A DNA stretch of 64,000 nt from Cryptomeria japonica (lineage: Eukaryota; Streptophyta; Pinopsida; Cupressales; Cupressaceae): positions 128,331,640 through 128,395,639 of the forward strand of contig NC_081410.1 of NCBI RefSeq assembly GCF_030272615.1, written 5' to 3'. The translations under genes and the position numbers were made by a program. The notes under the pieces are model-generated. The model searched no databases. It saw only the letters and a program-made list of their open reading frames with translations, and was not told where the DNA came from. Below, piece after piece: positions 45,858 through 59,401 of this stretch (the stretch's first letter is position 1; each line of letters starts with the position of its first letter).

Positions 45858-46420
45858 CACAATCTAATTCAGAAACAATAACTTTATCAGTACCTTTTCT
45901 TTTATTTAAACTTCTATAACTTTCTATTATTCTCATGATAGATCATGGAATGTGATTCAAATTGTTTTTGATAAAAAAACAGCCAAAATGTGTGATTCAA
46001 ATTGTTGATACAAAAGACTCTTACACAATCTAATCCAAAAGCAACACCTTTATCTAGTATCTTTTCTTTTATTTAAACTTCTATAACTTTCTATTATTCT
46101 TACGATAGATCAAGGAATGTGATTCAAATTGTTGATACAAAAACTTCCACACAAAAAAAACATTCTTATCTAATGTCTTCTCTTTTATTTTAATTCTCAT
46201 TTCTCTATTATCTTGAAGATAGATTATGAAATGTGATCCGAAACATTGATAAAAAAACCTCTGACACAATCATATCTACAAACAACCACCATCAACACCC
46301 TTATCTAATATCTTTTCTTTTAATTTAATGCATATTTCTCTATCCGAAACATTGATTAAAAAAATTCTGACACAATCTAACCTAAAAACAACAACAATCA
46401 ACACCCTTATCGCAAGACAT
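45858..46420. repeat. Tandem array of about 105-165-bp units, five copies
   Basis: Units start with CACAATCTAAT-like words at 45858, 46024, 46148, 46265 and 46371. Shared blocks are TTTATCTARTRTCTTTTCTTTTA, a TTCTCTATTATC-like block and GATAGATYATGRAATGTGAT. Spacing is 166, 124, 117 and 106 bp. The first unit carries an extra partial copy. Confidence 0.8.
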
Positions 46421-48050
46421 CTGGACATCTATAAATTATAGAATAGACAGGTCATTCAAATTTGATTTCATTTCTTCCATTTGTTAAATAGAGTGGATGG
46501 ATTCCTGCCTGGACATGATAATTGCAGGAGGAGGCGTATTTTAAACGTTTGTAGCGTTTGAATTGCCGTACTACGTGCTGGTTTTCCCACATTCCATGGA
46601 TAAATCGGAGAAATATTATTTTAATCTTGTTTCTTTTTTACAGAGATTTTGATTTTGATGATGGAGTCTTTATTTTGTTTTGTTTGTTTAATTGAGAAGC
46701 AAGGTATATTTATTATGATGCATGTTTTACCTCACCTCATAGTTGATGTAACATGATATTTATCCTTGCTTGCTGATGTACTACTTTGGATTCTCTGAAT
46801 AGAGAATTACTTACTTCGCATTATTGAAAGTGGGAAAAAGTCTTCGACATAAAGTGTTCTAATTGAGTGATCTTATCACGCAATCATGAATTCTATATTT
46901 TAAAAAGCATGGTGTAACTTCTCTTTTCAAAAATGGCATCACCTCCAACTTAGGCCACATATGAAACCAATGCATTTGAAATCAATTTAGAATATAATAT
47001 AATTAGGAAAGAAGATTTATTGTTAAAAAAATTAGTTTGTCTGGTCATCTAAATCAAAAGATACGTCTAGATTACATAGTAGAGTTCCTTATAAAAATAA
47101 TTTTAGTAAAGATTCTCTTTCAATTTCTTTTTTATTAAAATATTAGAGCTTTTTCTTCTTAAAAAAACGTATTTTCGAATCTAATTTTAATCTAAATAGT
47201 AAAGAAACTTTCATTTTTTTTTTATTTGTTTGATTTAGATATACTATTTTTAAATAGTTTTTAATGTAATGACAAGTGTCTAAGAGATATGATTTTTGTT
47301 AAAAGTTTGTATATAATTCAAATTAATTATGTCTTATTTTTACTCTTAAAGACCAATTCTGATCCCCTCTTTTCATTTTCTATTGAGGTTATGACCCAAG
47401 TTGTTTGTGCGATTTGTCAAACAAAAAACCCAAGAATTTCATATTTCAAATTCAAATTTGGGTTGACTTAAGTCTAACTACTAGGTTTTATATACCAACT
47501 CGAGGTGAAACATTTCACTTGCCACCGTTGAAGTTGTATTTGAAGAATAAATGTAATTTATTTTACATATTTGATTCTCAAATATCTTGCAAATATTTAG
47601 AACATTATGATATAAATCCCTAAAATCCACTCCTAAATTTTTTTAAGGGAAGACTCGTGGTTAAAAAATACATTGTATCACGCACATCAAGTTCACCTCT
47701 AGTGAGCCTCAACTAGAATAAACACACTTTTCCATAAGAGGTATATTTTAATTATTTAATAATAATTTTTTAGATGCACTACATGCATCTTTGAGCATAG
47801 TGAGAACTAACCTTCTTTTGTAAAACTCCATATGTCCTTTAGCCAAAAGTTTGATTAGCTGATTTACTACATCTAGAGTTATACATTTTTCAAGTGTCAC
47901 TTAATCAAATGAAACCTATGTAGGAATCAAATTTTATTTGATTGACTCATTTTCAATGCATGACTAAGTGTCACTTGGCCAAGCACATCATCTTGCATTT
48001 TATAAGTGATACTCAAATGTACCATTGTGAATTTCATAACACACCCCATT
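46421..48050. other. AT-rich, no gene recognised
   Basis: Long A and T runs with short open frames (47289-47623) that resemble nothing known. It ends at the truncated left LTR of the CRM-like element. Confidence 0.5.
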
Positions 48051-48727
48051 TGATAGTTTTATTGCATGAAATTTGATTACATCCAATCGATAACAATTAG
48101 GTTACAACATATCGACACACAGGCATGCTAGAATAGGTCACACCGGGACCTTGAATCAAAAGATCCATCTTCTAGGCACAATCTATCTCTGATTGATTCT
48201 AATTGATCTTCATTTGATTGCATTATAAAGCATGATTACAAATATATATATATATATATATATCCAAAGGATCCAATCGGCCCAAAAGGATCAAAACCTG
48301 AAGAACAAGACCTAACGTGCAAAATGAACAAGGTCGGCCTCCGCCAAGAGATTCCTCTGGAAAATCCAAAGGATGAAATGTAGAAGGTTGGCCACACACC
48401 AAGAAACATCGAGATCAATGTCCGAGGCTCTGCAAGCTTTGGAATGGGTTCTGGTAGATCACCAAAATAGGTCTCAGGCAACCGGTAACAAGAAACTATC
48501 ATGGAAACCGGTAGGATATCTTGCTAGAAAGTGATCCAAATGAGATGTGGTTTGAAAGTAAGAAAGATGATCAAGTCTTCAAGTAAAATCCAACTCCACA
48601 GGATCCGATGAGCCAAAACTATGACACACAGAAAGGAACACTGAAACTGCAATTAGAAAACAAAACAAAAAATAAAATGTTTTTGGTTGATGCAAGATTG
48701 TTGTGAACCGAGTATGCTCCTGCATCA
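48051..48727 (-). mobile_element. Left (3') LTR of the CRM-like element, incomplete
   Basis: Matches the right LTR from TGATAGTTTTATTGC to CTCCTGCATCA. It includes a short TA microsatellite near 48240-48263 that is shorter in the partner. Confidence 0.85.
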
Positions 48728-48932
48728 GACATTCGGGGTTAATGAAAAAGTGAGCCTCTCACTTTGCTGGGGTCAGAGGGAAACTAAGGCGGTCTACCTC
48801 TGCCTGAGAAATCCAAGATGAATCTTCAACTGGTCTGCTCTTCCACTTCACAAGATATTCTTTGTATTGACTGTTTCGGGTACTACGTCCAATCCTACTA
48901 TCCAAAATCTCTTCAATCTGATTTGATTCCTT

Positions 48933-51900
48933 CTAGGGCAATTGTTTCTCAAGGTCTGCAACACTGTCCTCACTGAATTCTGGTTCATGGTACTCATGAA
49001 GATTTGCAATGTTGAATATAGGTGAAATACTTAGACTATCTGGTAGCCCTACTTCATATGCATTTCCAGAACTGAACTTCCTCAAAATCTTACAGGGTCC
49101 AAACTTCTTCATCTTCAACTTATTATAAGTTCCAACTAGGAATATCTCTTTTCTTAAATATACCATCACTTCATCGCCAACTTCAAATTCCTTATGTCTC
49201 CTCTTCTCATCTGCCTTCTCTTTGTATTTGCTATTCATGTCTTCCAAATGATGTTTAACCTGAATATGCAATGCTGCCATGTGATCTGCAAATTATTCTG
49301 CTTCTGAAATTTTTCGGTCTTCACTGCTAATGTCTCTCAATTCGGCTATTCCTCTAGGATGCACTCTAGTAACAATATCAAAAGGTGTTTTTCCGATACT
49401 TCTATTCACTAAATTGTTATAGGAAAACTCTGCTTGTGCAAGGATCAAATCCCAACTTCCGATTTTATCTCCCACTAAACATCTCAACAAGTTTCCCAAA
49501 TCCGGTTAACTACTTCTGTCTGTCCATCAGTCCGTGGATGAAAAGTAGAACTGAACTTCAAATCCGTCTTCATCTTCTTCCAAAGTGTTCTAAAAAACAA
49601 CCAACAAACTTAGTGTCTTTGTCTGAAATTATGCTCTTAGGTAATCCATGCAATCTCACCACTTCCTTGAAAAATAGGTCTGCTACATGCAATGCATCTG
49701 ATGTCTTCTTACAAGGTATGAAATGAGCCATCTTTGAAAATCTATCCACAACCACAATTATAGAATCATTCCCTCTCGGTGTCTTAGGTAATCCAAGTAC
49801 AAAATCCATGCTTATATCCTCCCAAGGTTTTACTGGTACCATCAAAGGTTTATATAATCCCACATTCAGACTACTACCTTTTGCAACTTGACAAACTCTA
49901 CAACTCTGCACATATCTCTTAACATCCTTATGAATCTGGGGCCAAAAGTGTTGCTCACTCACCAATGCAACTGTTTTATCAATGCCAAAATGTCCAGCTA
50001 AACCTCCACTATGTTTCTCTTTGATTAGGTTCTCTCTCATGGAACTCTTAAGTATGCATAACTGAACTCCCTTAAATAACATCCCAACCTGAATGAAATA
50101 ATCCAACCATTTGCTCCTATCAACCATAACCAATTCTCTACATGATTTCCAAGGTTTTGCAAAATCCGGGTCTTCATCATACAAGGTCTTCAAATCTTCA
50201 AAACCTAATACTGTCACTCTCATCTCTATCAGAAAATTCCTTCTCCTACTCAATGCATTAGCAACTTTGTTAGATTTCCCACTTCTATGCTTCAACACAA
50301 AGGTGTAACTCTATAAGAATTCTACCCATCTCATATGTCTCTGATTCAACTTACTCTGACTGCTCAAATACCGCAAAACTTGATGATCTGTATACAACAC
50401 AAACTCCTTAGGCAACAAGTAATGTCTCCATTTCTTCAAGGCTTGATCATAAACTGAATATCTCTTCTGGGCATCATTCAATTTCTCACTGAAATATGCT
50501 ACTGCTCTCGCTTCTTGACTCAAAACTGCTTCTATTGCTGTTCCACTTGCATCACAATCCACTTGAAATACCTTATTGAAATCCGGTAAAGCCAACACAG
50601 GCTGCTCAGTCACTTTGTGCTTCAACAATTCAAAAATTTTGTTTGCTCTGGTGGTCCACTTGAATTCCTTTCGATCCCCTCTCATGGTCTCAGTCATAGG
50701 GTTACAAACTGAATTGAAATTTTTGATAAACTTCCTATAAAAACTAGCCAATCCATGAAATGATCTTACCTCTCCAATGCTTTCCGGTGTAGGCCACTCA
50801 ACAATGGCTTTCACTTTCTCAGGGTCCATCTTCAAACCATCCTTAGATATCACAAAGCCCAAATAGACTAACTCATCCTTCATGAAAGTGCACTTCTTGA
50901 TATTGATCAACAACTTTTCTTCTCTCAACCTCTGTAAAACTTGTCTTAACTGCAACAAATGCTCCTCTTTTATTCTATTGAAAATCAGAATGTCATCCAA
51001 ATACTCAATAACAAACTTACCCAAGAATTTCTTTACTACCTCATTCATCAGCCTCATTAAAGTGCTCAGTGCATTAGTTAATCCAAAAGGCATCACCAAC
51101 CATTTATATAGTCCTTCATTTGTCTTAAATGTTGTCTTCCACTCATCACCTTCTCTGACCCTGATTTGATGATATCCACTCTTCAAATGTATCTTTGTAA
51201 AGTATTCTGCTCCACTCAAACAATCCATTATGTCATCCATCCTAGGAAAAGGAAACGGGTATTTCACTGTGATCTTGTTTATTGCTCTTGAATCAGTACA
51301 CATCCTCCATTCTCCATTCTTCTTAGGTACTAATACTGTTGGTATTGCACAAGGGCTCAGACTTTCCCTGATCAAACCTTTCTTCAACAACTCCTGCACT
51401 TGTCTATTCAGTTCTTCATTTTTTGGCGGTGTCAACCGGTGTGCAGCTTTGTTAGGCAAACTAGCTACGGGAACCAAGTCCATGCAATGACTAATACTTC
51501 TAACAGGTGGCAATTTATCAGGTACATTATCTGAAATGATGTCCTTATATTCTATCAGCAAATCTCTTATCTCCATCGAGTGTTCTCCTTTCGATTCTGG
51601 TCTCTCATTCTTTATAGAAATTAAGGTAAAACACACATTCTCATGTCTCTGTCCATCCATGAATTTCCTTCCATCTACTAAATAGATTTTGGTATTTGTA
51701 CAGAATTCACTCTTCGAAGGTTCCTCCAAAGGTAAAAAGGTTTGCTTCATCCCATTGGCCACAATAGTGTATGAATTCTTCCTCCCATCATGTATTGCCT
51801 GTCTATCAAATTGCCAAGGCCTTCCTAATAAAAGATGACAAATATCCATAGGCATAATATCACACAAAACTTCATCATGATAATTCCCAATTTTCAATTT

Positions 51901-52155
51901 TACTAAACACTATTCACTTACTAACAACTTATGTTCATCCTAAATCCATGCTATTTGATAAGGCTTAGGGTGTTTCAATCTCTCCAATTTCAATTTATTC
52001 ACCATCTCTTCTGAAACAAGATTATCTGAACTACCACTATCAATAACAACTTTACAACACTTACCAGATACCTTACATCTAGTCTTGAACAGGTTCTTCC
52101 TCTGCAAGGGTTCTTCATCTCCTCCGATATGACACAAAGCTCTCCTCATCATCAA
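48933..52155 (-). mobile_element. CRM-like pol region (protease, RT, RNase H, integrase)
   Basis: The protease signature is near 52030. RT blocks in 50311-51897 are PFPFPRMDDIMDCL, GYHQIRV, MPFGLTNA and EYLDDILIFN. RNase H blocks are VDCDASGTAI and LYTDHQVLRYL. The integrase zinc finger (HFGIDKTV...C-x2-C) and catalytic core (ISMDFVLGLP, ISDKDTKF) are in 49570-50298. The end, near 48933-49280, holds a [11 protein letters not shown] stretch. Broken. Confidence 0.82.
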
Positions 52156-52187
52156 CAGTTCTCCATCTTTAAGTTTATTGTGATCCC

Positions 52188-53376
52188 GTGGGGTTTTCTT
52201 CGACTACTATTGTTCTTCTGGTAGCCTCTATCTTCTTACATTCAAATGCACAGTGTCCTTCTCCTCCACATTTAAAGGAGTTTCCTCTAACGCCCTCTTG
52301 TCTTGTCTTCCAAAGTTCTCATTCCAGTAACCATCCGATTCTCTCCTCCGGTAGAAATTTCTATCATCCTTCCGGTATGAATTACCTTCCTTTCTCACTT
52401 CCTTGTCCTTGTTATGATCTATACTGGTTCCTCTTCCTCCTTGAAATCTTCCTCCGGTAAACCTTCCACCTCTACCTCTCTATCTCTGCTCATTTCTTTT
52501 GTTCAATTTCTCTTAAGCCTTTATTGCATACTGGTAAGCCTCTTCAACACTCTCCAATTTGATCATACTGAGTTCATCTTGTATAGACATCCGCAATCCG
52601 TTCAAATATCTTGCAATTTATTCAACTTCATCATTAACATGTCCGGATCTGATGTTCAACTTGTAAAATGCTTCAATGTACTCCTTCACACTAGATTCTT
52701 TTTGTCTCAGATTTTGCAACTTCCAAAACAAATCCACTTGATAATTCGCTAGGACAAACTTTGATTTTAACTTAGCAATCATCCTATCCCATGTCTTAAT
52801 CTTTTCTTTACCTCTTCTTTGCCTATCAACTTGTAGGTGCTCCCACCAAAGAGATGCATGACCTTTCAACCAATACAGGCATATTTCACCTTCCTCTCTT
52901 GTGCAGTGTTTTCAAAATCAAAATACTTCTCCGTCTCCGAGATCCAATACATCAATTCATCCGAATCTAACTTTCCATCGTATTTCGGTGGGGTAAAATG
53001 AGGTTTAGTGTTCGCCCTACTCAAAACCCTTAAAATAATTTCTTCATTCGGGTCAACTACCGGTAGGTTCACTTATTCTTCTAGGGCTTCTTCTCCTTCA
53101 TCTTCGCTTACATCTTCAATATGTTGGCCTCTTCTCTGGGCTGTCTCGATAGCTTCTAACCAGGTCGTCTTGACAGCTTCTAACCGGGCTACTATTCCTC
53201 GCAACATCTCCATCACAACAAGGTCTACATTCCCACACGCTCCACCATTCCTATTTCCTCTTTGCACCATTGATTCACGCTATTCCTTTGTAATTGCAGG
53301 TCGGATTCACAATCTGCCACCCTACAACAAAATTCAGGACACGCAACCTCCGGAATGAAACTTCGCTCTGATACCA
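52188..53376 (-). mobile_element. CRM-like gag and primer site
   Basis: Gag pieces in minus sense: KYDGKLDSDELMYWISETEKYFDF (52866-53072), GHASLWWEHLQVDRQRRGKEK and KEYIEAFYKLNIRSG (52618-52869), then the zinc-knuckle-like box. The initiator-Met tRNA-type primer site at 53365-53376 stands two bases from the LTR edge at 53379. Confidence 0.8.
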
Positions 53377-53378
53377 CT

Positions 53379-54171
53379 TGAAGCAGTCACCGGTGAGGAG
53401 GGACCTCAAGGAGATCAGTCCAGATTGGTCATCAAGAGTAAACACAACGGAAACACACAAAAATGATGGAGGCAATGCAAAACTGATAGTTTTATTGCAT
53501 GAAATTTTATTACATCCAACCGGTAACAACTGGGTTACAACATACCAACACACAAGCCTGGTAGAATAGGTCACATCGGGACCTTGAATCAAAAGATCTA
53601 TCTTCTATGCACAGTCTATCTCTGATTGATTCTAATTGATCTTCAATTGATTGCATTCTAAAGCATGATTATAAATATATATATTGATCCAAAGGATCCA
53701 GTCGGCCCAAAAGGATCAAAACCCAAAGAACAAGACCTAACGTGCAAAATGAACAAGGTTTGCCTCCGCCAAGAGATTCCTCTAGAAAATCCAAAGGATG
53801 AAACATAGAAGGTTGGCCACACGCCAAGAAACATTGAGATCAATGTCCAAGGCTCCGCAAACTTCGGAATGGGTTCCGGTAGATCACTAGAATAGGTCTC
53901 AGGCAACCGGTAACAAAGGAACAACCGGTAACAAGAAACTGTCATGGAAACCGACAGCGATATCTTGCCGGAAAGTGATCCAAATGAGATGCGGTTTGAA
54001 AGCAAGAAAGATGATCAAGTCTTCAAGTAGAATCCAGCTCCATGGGATCCGGTAAGCCAAAATCGAGACACACATAAAGGAACACTAAAACTGCAAACAA
54101 AAAACAAAACAAAAAAGAAAATGTTTTTGGTTGATGCAAGATTGCTGTGAACCGGGGATGCTCCTGCATCA
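53379..54171 (-). mobile_element. Right (5') LTR of the CRM-like element
   Basis: Plus-strand TGAAGCAGTCACC...CTCCTGCATCA, 793 bp. The same family recurs as a solo LTR at 57325-58133. It contains a short duplication (AACCGGTAACAA twice near 53904-53935) that is single in the left LTR. Confidence 0.88.
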
Positions 54172-56616
54172 AAATATGTGGACCCCCTTTTCTTTTTTTT
54201 CTTTTGATTGGTTTATGGTTCATTCAATCGCTTCACTACATGCTATAAAAAATTACTTGTGTTCACCTAAGGTCAATTATCAAGGCAATTTACTATCTAA
54301 AAATTGAGTGTTTCTCATCCTAAGATCTTACATATTACCAAAAATGGTCATGTTATTGCAGTTCATCCTATCATCCACATGTTTGAGGGATTGAATGTTT
54401 GTAGAATGTCTAGAACTCATATTTCTTGTCTCTTTCCACTTTTTGCAAGATCTCATTTGTATGATTTTAATCAAATTTTAAGGGTTTACAAAACTTTTCC
54501 TTATATCAAGACAACTTAATGTAAAATTTGAGAAATCTTATTATGCATTGGAATCTTCATGACTCTTCGCCTCAACCTTTTATAAAAATATATATTAACA
54601 ATGAAAAAAATACAAAAAATATTTAAAAATTATATTTTACCAAAAAAAAAAATACAAAAAATATTTAAAAATTATATTTTACCAAAAAAATAAAATTCAA
54701 ACACATGTTTTATTTTTCTCATTTAATTGATCCTAATTTTCCACACTAAATCCTTTTATCTTCCTCCAAAAGTTTGTGAGAACCCTTTACAACATTGAAT
54801 ATTCACCTTTTTTAAAGATTTAATTGCTTATACTTTGTCAACAAAAGTTATTTGTTCCTATGATGAGGTTTGTGGAAACTCATTAGAATGTGGGATATTC
54901 AATTATGTTTTCTCCATAGCATGCCCAGATGGACCTTCATTTCCTGCATCTAGATGAACTTACCTTTACAAAAATCCCTTCTAAATTTTGAACTTTGCAA
55001 AAGTTGACTATTTTGTCGAATCTTCACGTTATCATGTTTGATTACTAATGCTTTGTCTGCAAATATAATATTAAAACGTCATGAATGATGGAAGCTATTA
55101 AAGAAATAGTCTATGGGATATGTATCTGTGTTTTATATCTTGCATGACTATCCTTTCCCAGCAAAAATGAAAAGTTATAGATTGCTGAGTCCTTGCTCTG
55201 ATAATATAATAGAATTATAAGGACCATAATAATTATTGTAAATCGTGCTTCAACTATGATGATTCGATGTCTTAGCCTCTCATAGTTTTACCTATGGATA
55301 TTTCTGATTGTTCCACAAGACATAAGAATAGGCTTGCAAAAGTTCACCTATGGATACTTCTGACTGTTCCACAAGCAAGATTTAAGCTGTATGATGACAT
55401 TTATCAATGCTCCTCCTTATATTTGGGCTCTTAAATTCTCTTAGCAATGGTTTAAGAAATCTTTCAATCATGCCGTCTCACTATTTCTTCCTACATTGAT
55501 TCCTTAGCTAATTACCTAAGAATTGTGACTCTTGCAACATTCACATTTCAACTGGACTATCATGATGAAAGCCCAATAAATTATTTATTGTCATATTTTA
55601 ATAGATTGTTGGAAAGTCTCTAAGTCTAATTGTTATCATGGATGAATCATTGCCATGCCCCGTCAAAATAAAAATAAAAGGGCCTTAGTAACTTGTTAAT
55701 AAACTTTGGGACCCACCTTAGCTTGTCAGAAATTGTCCACCAATTAAATATTTAATGAAAACCAATTTCCTTTCTCCTTAAGCGAATGCGATTACGAAAA
55801 CATGTCATCAACAAACAACCCACAAAGGATGTCAGGAATATGTCAAGTTTTGTATTTAGGAAGACTTAGGAGCTCAGTGATTACGTTATTTAAGACAACA
55901 ATAACAACTTTGAAGGCTTCTTCAAAGAAGTGCTTAAATTAGGATTAGTTAAGATCATAAAAATGACAAAATTGTTGTAAAAAATAGACATAAAGTAAGC
56001 GACTCTATTAAGAGATTAGGGAGTAGTTAAAATGGCGTGATCTCATCAATTTTGTTAATTAAAGGATATAATCAATCAAGTGGTGCAATTTGTATAAGGT
56101 TGTGAAGGGTGCAAACAAACATTAAAAGACAACAATATATGAAGGGGTGCACTTTGGCTTTGAAGGATAAATTAAATAAAATTTAACTTTTCAAATGAAG
56201 AGGTATGTTTATGATAAGACATGTCTTATTCAAGAGAGGTCTTATATCAAAGGAATGCATCCTTTCTTGAAAGGGTATATGGTAAATATAAGACCATATC
56301 GAGATGAATGATTGAGGTCAAGAAGAAAAAAAAGGAAAAAAGAGGATCTTAGAGATAGGTGTAGGGGTCTAAATGTGTAATGTATAACCATTATAATACA
56401 CAACAAGAGATCAAATAAATTAGATTTGGCATTGCATAAGATATTATACAACAATTCATTTCAATACTACACTCTGCTACAAGTTCTTTATATATGGCAT
56501 AGTGGATATTGTATATAAATATGTCTGTGCACTATGATTAATAACATTTACATTGTTGATTAGGGTTGTTTAACATAGCACAATGAATATCAATTATATT
56601 TTCTCATTACCGATTC
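54172..56616. other. AT-rich, no gene recognised
   Basis: A 42-bp tandem duplication (TACAAAAAATATTTAAAAAT) starts at 54611 and 54653. A loose 40-bp repeat (CCTATGGATAYTTCTGAYTG) occurs near 55290 and 55348. Nothing coding is recognised. Confidence 0.55.
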
Positions 56617-57324
56617 ATGATTGTAGCATCCTAAATTGTACTTCCTTACAATTTTGTCCTCATTTGGGCCCTCACCTTGGCGTTTATGTCTCGAGGCTTG
56701 ATCGGAGACCTGATTCTGCTCATACCATGCATATTTGTCATATTTTTTACCCCTGCACTTTATTTCCCCCTTTATTCTGGTGCTTGATTGGTCAGGACTA
56801 GGGCGCTAGCGCCCTGATCCCCTTAGGCTGTAGCGCCCAACGCCCTGGTCCTCCCAATGAGGACCCATTTGTGGGCCCCTTAATGGTCATAAGATTTGGG
56901 CAGGAATCCCGACCCCATGTCGACATGTTTAAAAAGATCCATTTTTTTGCCCCTTAATGGTCATAAGATTTGGGCGGGAATCTTGACCCCGTGTTGGCTC
57001 ATGTTGGAAAATTAAGTTGATTTTCGATGGGAAAGTATAAAATGAGGTCTAGCCCTCTCATTTTGATATACAATTCATATTCAACAATTATATTGATCAA
57101 TCAAGCATTCAAGTCAAGTGAGCAAGCAATCAGTCTTCTTTTAAGCATTGGAGCAGAGATAAGGTCAAGATTCAAGCATTGGAGTTGACATTCATTATTT
57201 ATGTTATTGAAGACTTCATGAAACCCTAATTCCGTGTGGAGAGAAACAAAAATTCACAAGGAGGTATAGCATTTGTGTTTTCAACATCTCCCTTCAAAAG
57301 GAGAACATTTCCATTACTGCAATT

Positions 57325-58133
57325 TGGTGCAGTCACAACAGGAGTAAGTCCTCAAAGAGAACAATCCAGATCATGCAACAAATGAATCAAAACAAAAACA
57401 AATCAATGCAATGAAGGCAATGTAAAATCAAACTTTTATTATATCAAGGAATTCAAATACAAATTGGTTGGCAACATGCAGGCTTACAAATTCGGCACAC
57501 ATGCCTAATTACATACATGCTCAAAACACAATATCCAGGCTCAAGCAAGAATGCAAGACAACTCTGGACCTCCTCACCTACTGATTGATCTTCTATGTGT
57601 CTAACTGCTTGATTACATTTATTTATATGATATACATAGCTCAAGGATGATCTGCATCGGTCCAAGATGAAAACAATTGTTGATGAAGAAGATGTAACAT
57701 GTAAAACAACAAGGTTGGCCTCTACCAAAGAAATCCTTCTAGAAACAACATAGAATGATGTGCGGACCCGAAGGAAGGTCGCCCACAAGCCAAGGAACAT
57801 TGGAAGAAACAAATTTAGGCTCCACAAGCTACATAAATGATCCACAAGATTCTCCATTAGTAGCCAAGTCCAAGCAGTTTCGGTGCTTTGAGCTAGAAAA
57901 ATATCTTAGATTCCAGAAGCGATAACTTGTCAGAAAAATATCCAAATGTCCCACAGACATAGGATAAGGTAGATGAACATATCCACAAGAAAAATATAGC
58001 TCCATAAGATCCGGTGAGGAAATGCAACAAAATGCAGAAAGAAATGCTGAAACTGCAAAATAGAAAGCAAAACAAGAAGAAAATGTTTTTGGTTGATGCA
58101 AGATTGCCAAGAACCAGGGATGCTCCTGCATCA
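57325..58133 (-). mobile_element. CRM-like-family solo LTR nested in the 56622-59899 LTR
   Basis: Plus-strand TGGTGCAGTCACAAC...GGATGCTCCTGCATCA, 809 bp. The perfect duplication CAATT lies at 57320-57324 and 58134-58138. Ends and body are recognisably the family of 53379-54171, though well diverged. Confidence 0.9.
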
Positions 58134-58166
58134 CAATTCAATCATATGTCATTTCTATTTCAAGGT

Positions 58167-59401
58167 TTTAGCATCATAAAATTGTGACCTTGCAATTTTC
58201 GACCACATTTGGGTCTTCACATTGGCGAATGAATCTCTAAGGCTGATTGGAGACCCGAGACATGCTCACATCTTTTGAAACTTACATTTCCTCACATCTT
58301 GCACTCTCTTTTGCTACTCTCTGTCCTAAATTAGGGCAAGAAAGGGGCATGATGCCCCTATCCTCCTAGGACAAGGGTGTGGCGCCCCTGTCCTTGCCCT
58401 ATTTTGGGCCCCCTTTGCATTTATCCTTCATTGGGATTTTCAATTTTGAAGCGAGAAAACTTTCCCTATGTCGGCCTATAACAAAAATCAGTCAATTAAC
58501 CCTAATTGACGAATATATAAGGCATTTCATCCTCCTATTTGCATAAGTCAATGAGTTCAATAAGTCAAGAAGCAAAAATCAAGTGCATAAGTGAAATCAA
58601 GCATTCAAGCATTTAAGCATTCAAGTTTCCTTTCAAGTATTGAGCATCTCAAGTCTCCTTTCAAGGCTAGGTATTGCATTCAAGTCAAGGATTCAACCGT
58701 TGAAGTGGAGATCACTCTTGACATTCAATTCTGCATATCCTTTCAAACAACTCTATCAACATTTCAATTGTACCCTCTCTTGAGGGGAATTCTATTTCAG
58801 TCATTTACTTTCATTTACTTGCAAGTACTTCTCATCATTTGGTTAATTCCAAAACCGGGGTTTGACCTGAAGGCAAACCCCCAATCCCAACAACATTTCC
58901 TCTCTTTTATGTATGTAAGTTGTAGGTGCACAACTGTATTTGCAGATTTGGACTTCACTTTCAGGGACGAAAAACCCTTTTCAGGGCGTAGATTTTTCGG
59001 AGGACCTGTGCACTTTCAACACGGTCCTGACAACTTTCACTCAAATTTGCAGCGGAGCTTCGTCTTGACCTTTTACTGCTAATTCCAGGTGCCCAACTTC
59101 ATCCCGCAATTCTATCTCAAGTTATAAACATTTCTTTGTCGCATTTACACTTAGTATTAAATCACATAATTCAACTTATCCATTCTAAAAGAGGGGTTAC
59201 CTTCACTTTCCAAATTCATTGTCAATTCACTTAGCATTCAATCTCTTTCTATTGAGATTGGATCTAGTGAATTCTCCCCCCTCTTTTAAATGTAAAGGGC
59301 GTGAGAGGTCGAAGGGCATCTTTTGTGAAACTTTCTCTCTTTCTCTTGAGGAGAGAAAAGCTTTCCTCTTGATTTCTACATCACCCTTTTCACCCATTAC
59401 A
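58167..59401 (+). mobile_element. Second nested solo LTR (TGTAGCATCATAAAATTG-like)
   Basis: Starts TTTAGCATCATAAAATTG (TG altered to TT), ends CACCCATTACA, 1235 bp. The perfect duplication AAGGT lies at 58162-58166 and 59402-59406. It shares blocks with the TR-GAG LTR (TGCAATTTTCGACC, CATTTGGGTCTTCAC, TTTTACTGCTAATTCCAGGT). It holds a branched inverted-repeat structure at 58332-58401 and an AGGACC/GGTCCT hairpin at 59001-59028 with GTGCAC in the loop. Confidence 0.9.

Larger units (their letters stand above)
48051..54171 (-). mobile_element. CRM-like chromovirus (Ty3/gypsy), broken
   Basis: LTRs lie at 53379-54171 (793 bp, complete, TGATGCAGG...GCTTCA in minus sense) and 48051-48727 (incomplete). 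A primer site TGGTATCAGAGC stands at 53365-53376. Minus-strand order: gag (about 52500-53270), zinc-knuckle-like CGGEGH near 52250, protease (VIDSGSSDNLVS, near 52030), RT/RNase H (50311-51897), integrase (49293-50298) and the integrase C-terminal region (48933-49280). The RT phrase GDEWKTTFKTNEGLYKWLVM and the [11 protein letters not shown]...[12 protein letters not shown] end point to CRM-type or a near chromovirus. LTR divergence by eye is about 8-9%, so it is tens of millions of years old (inference). It has several breaks, perhaps six or more. Confidence 0.82.
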
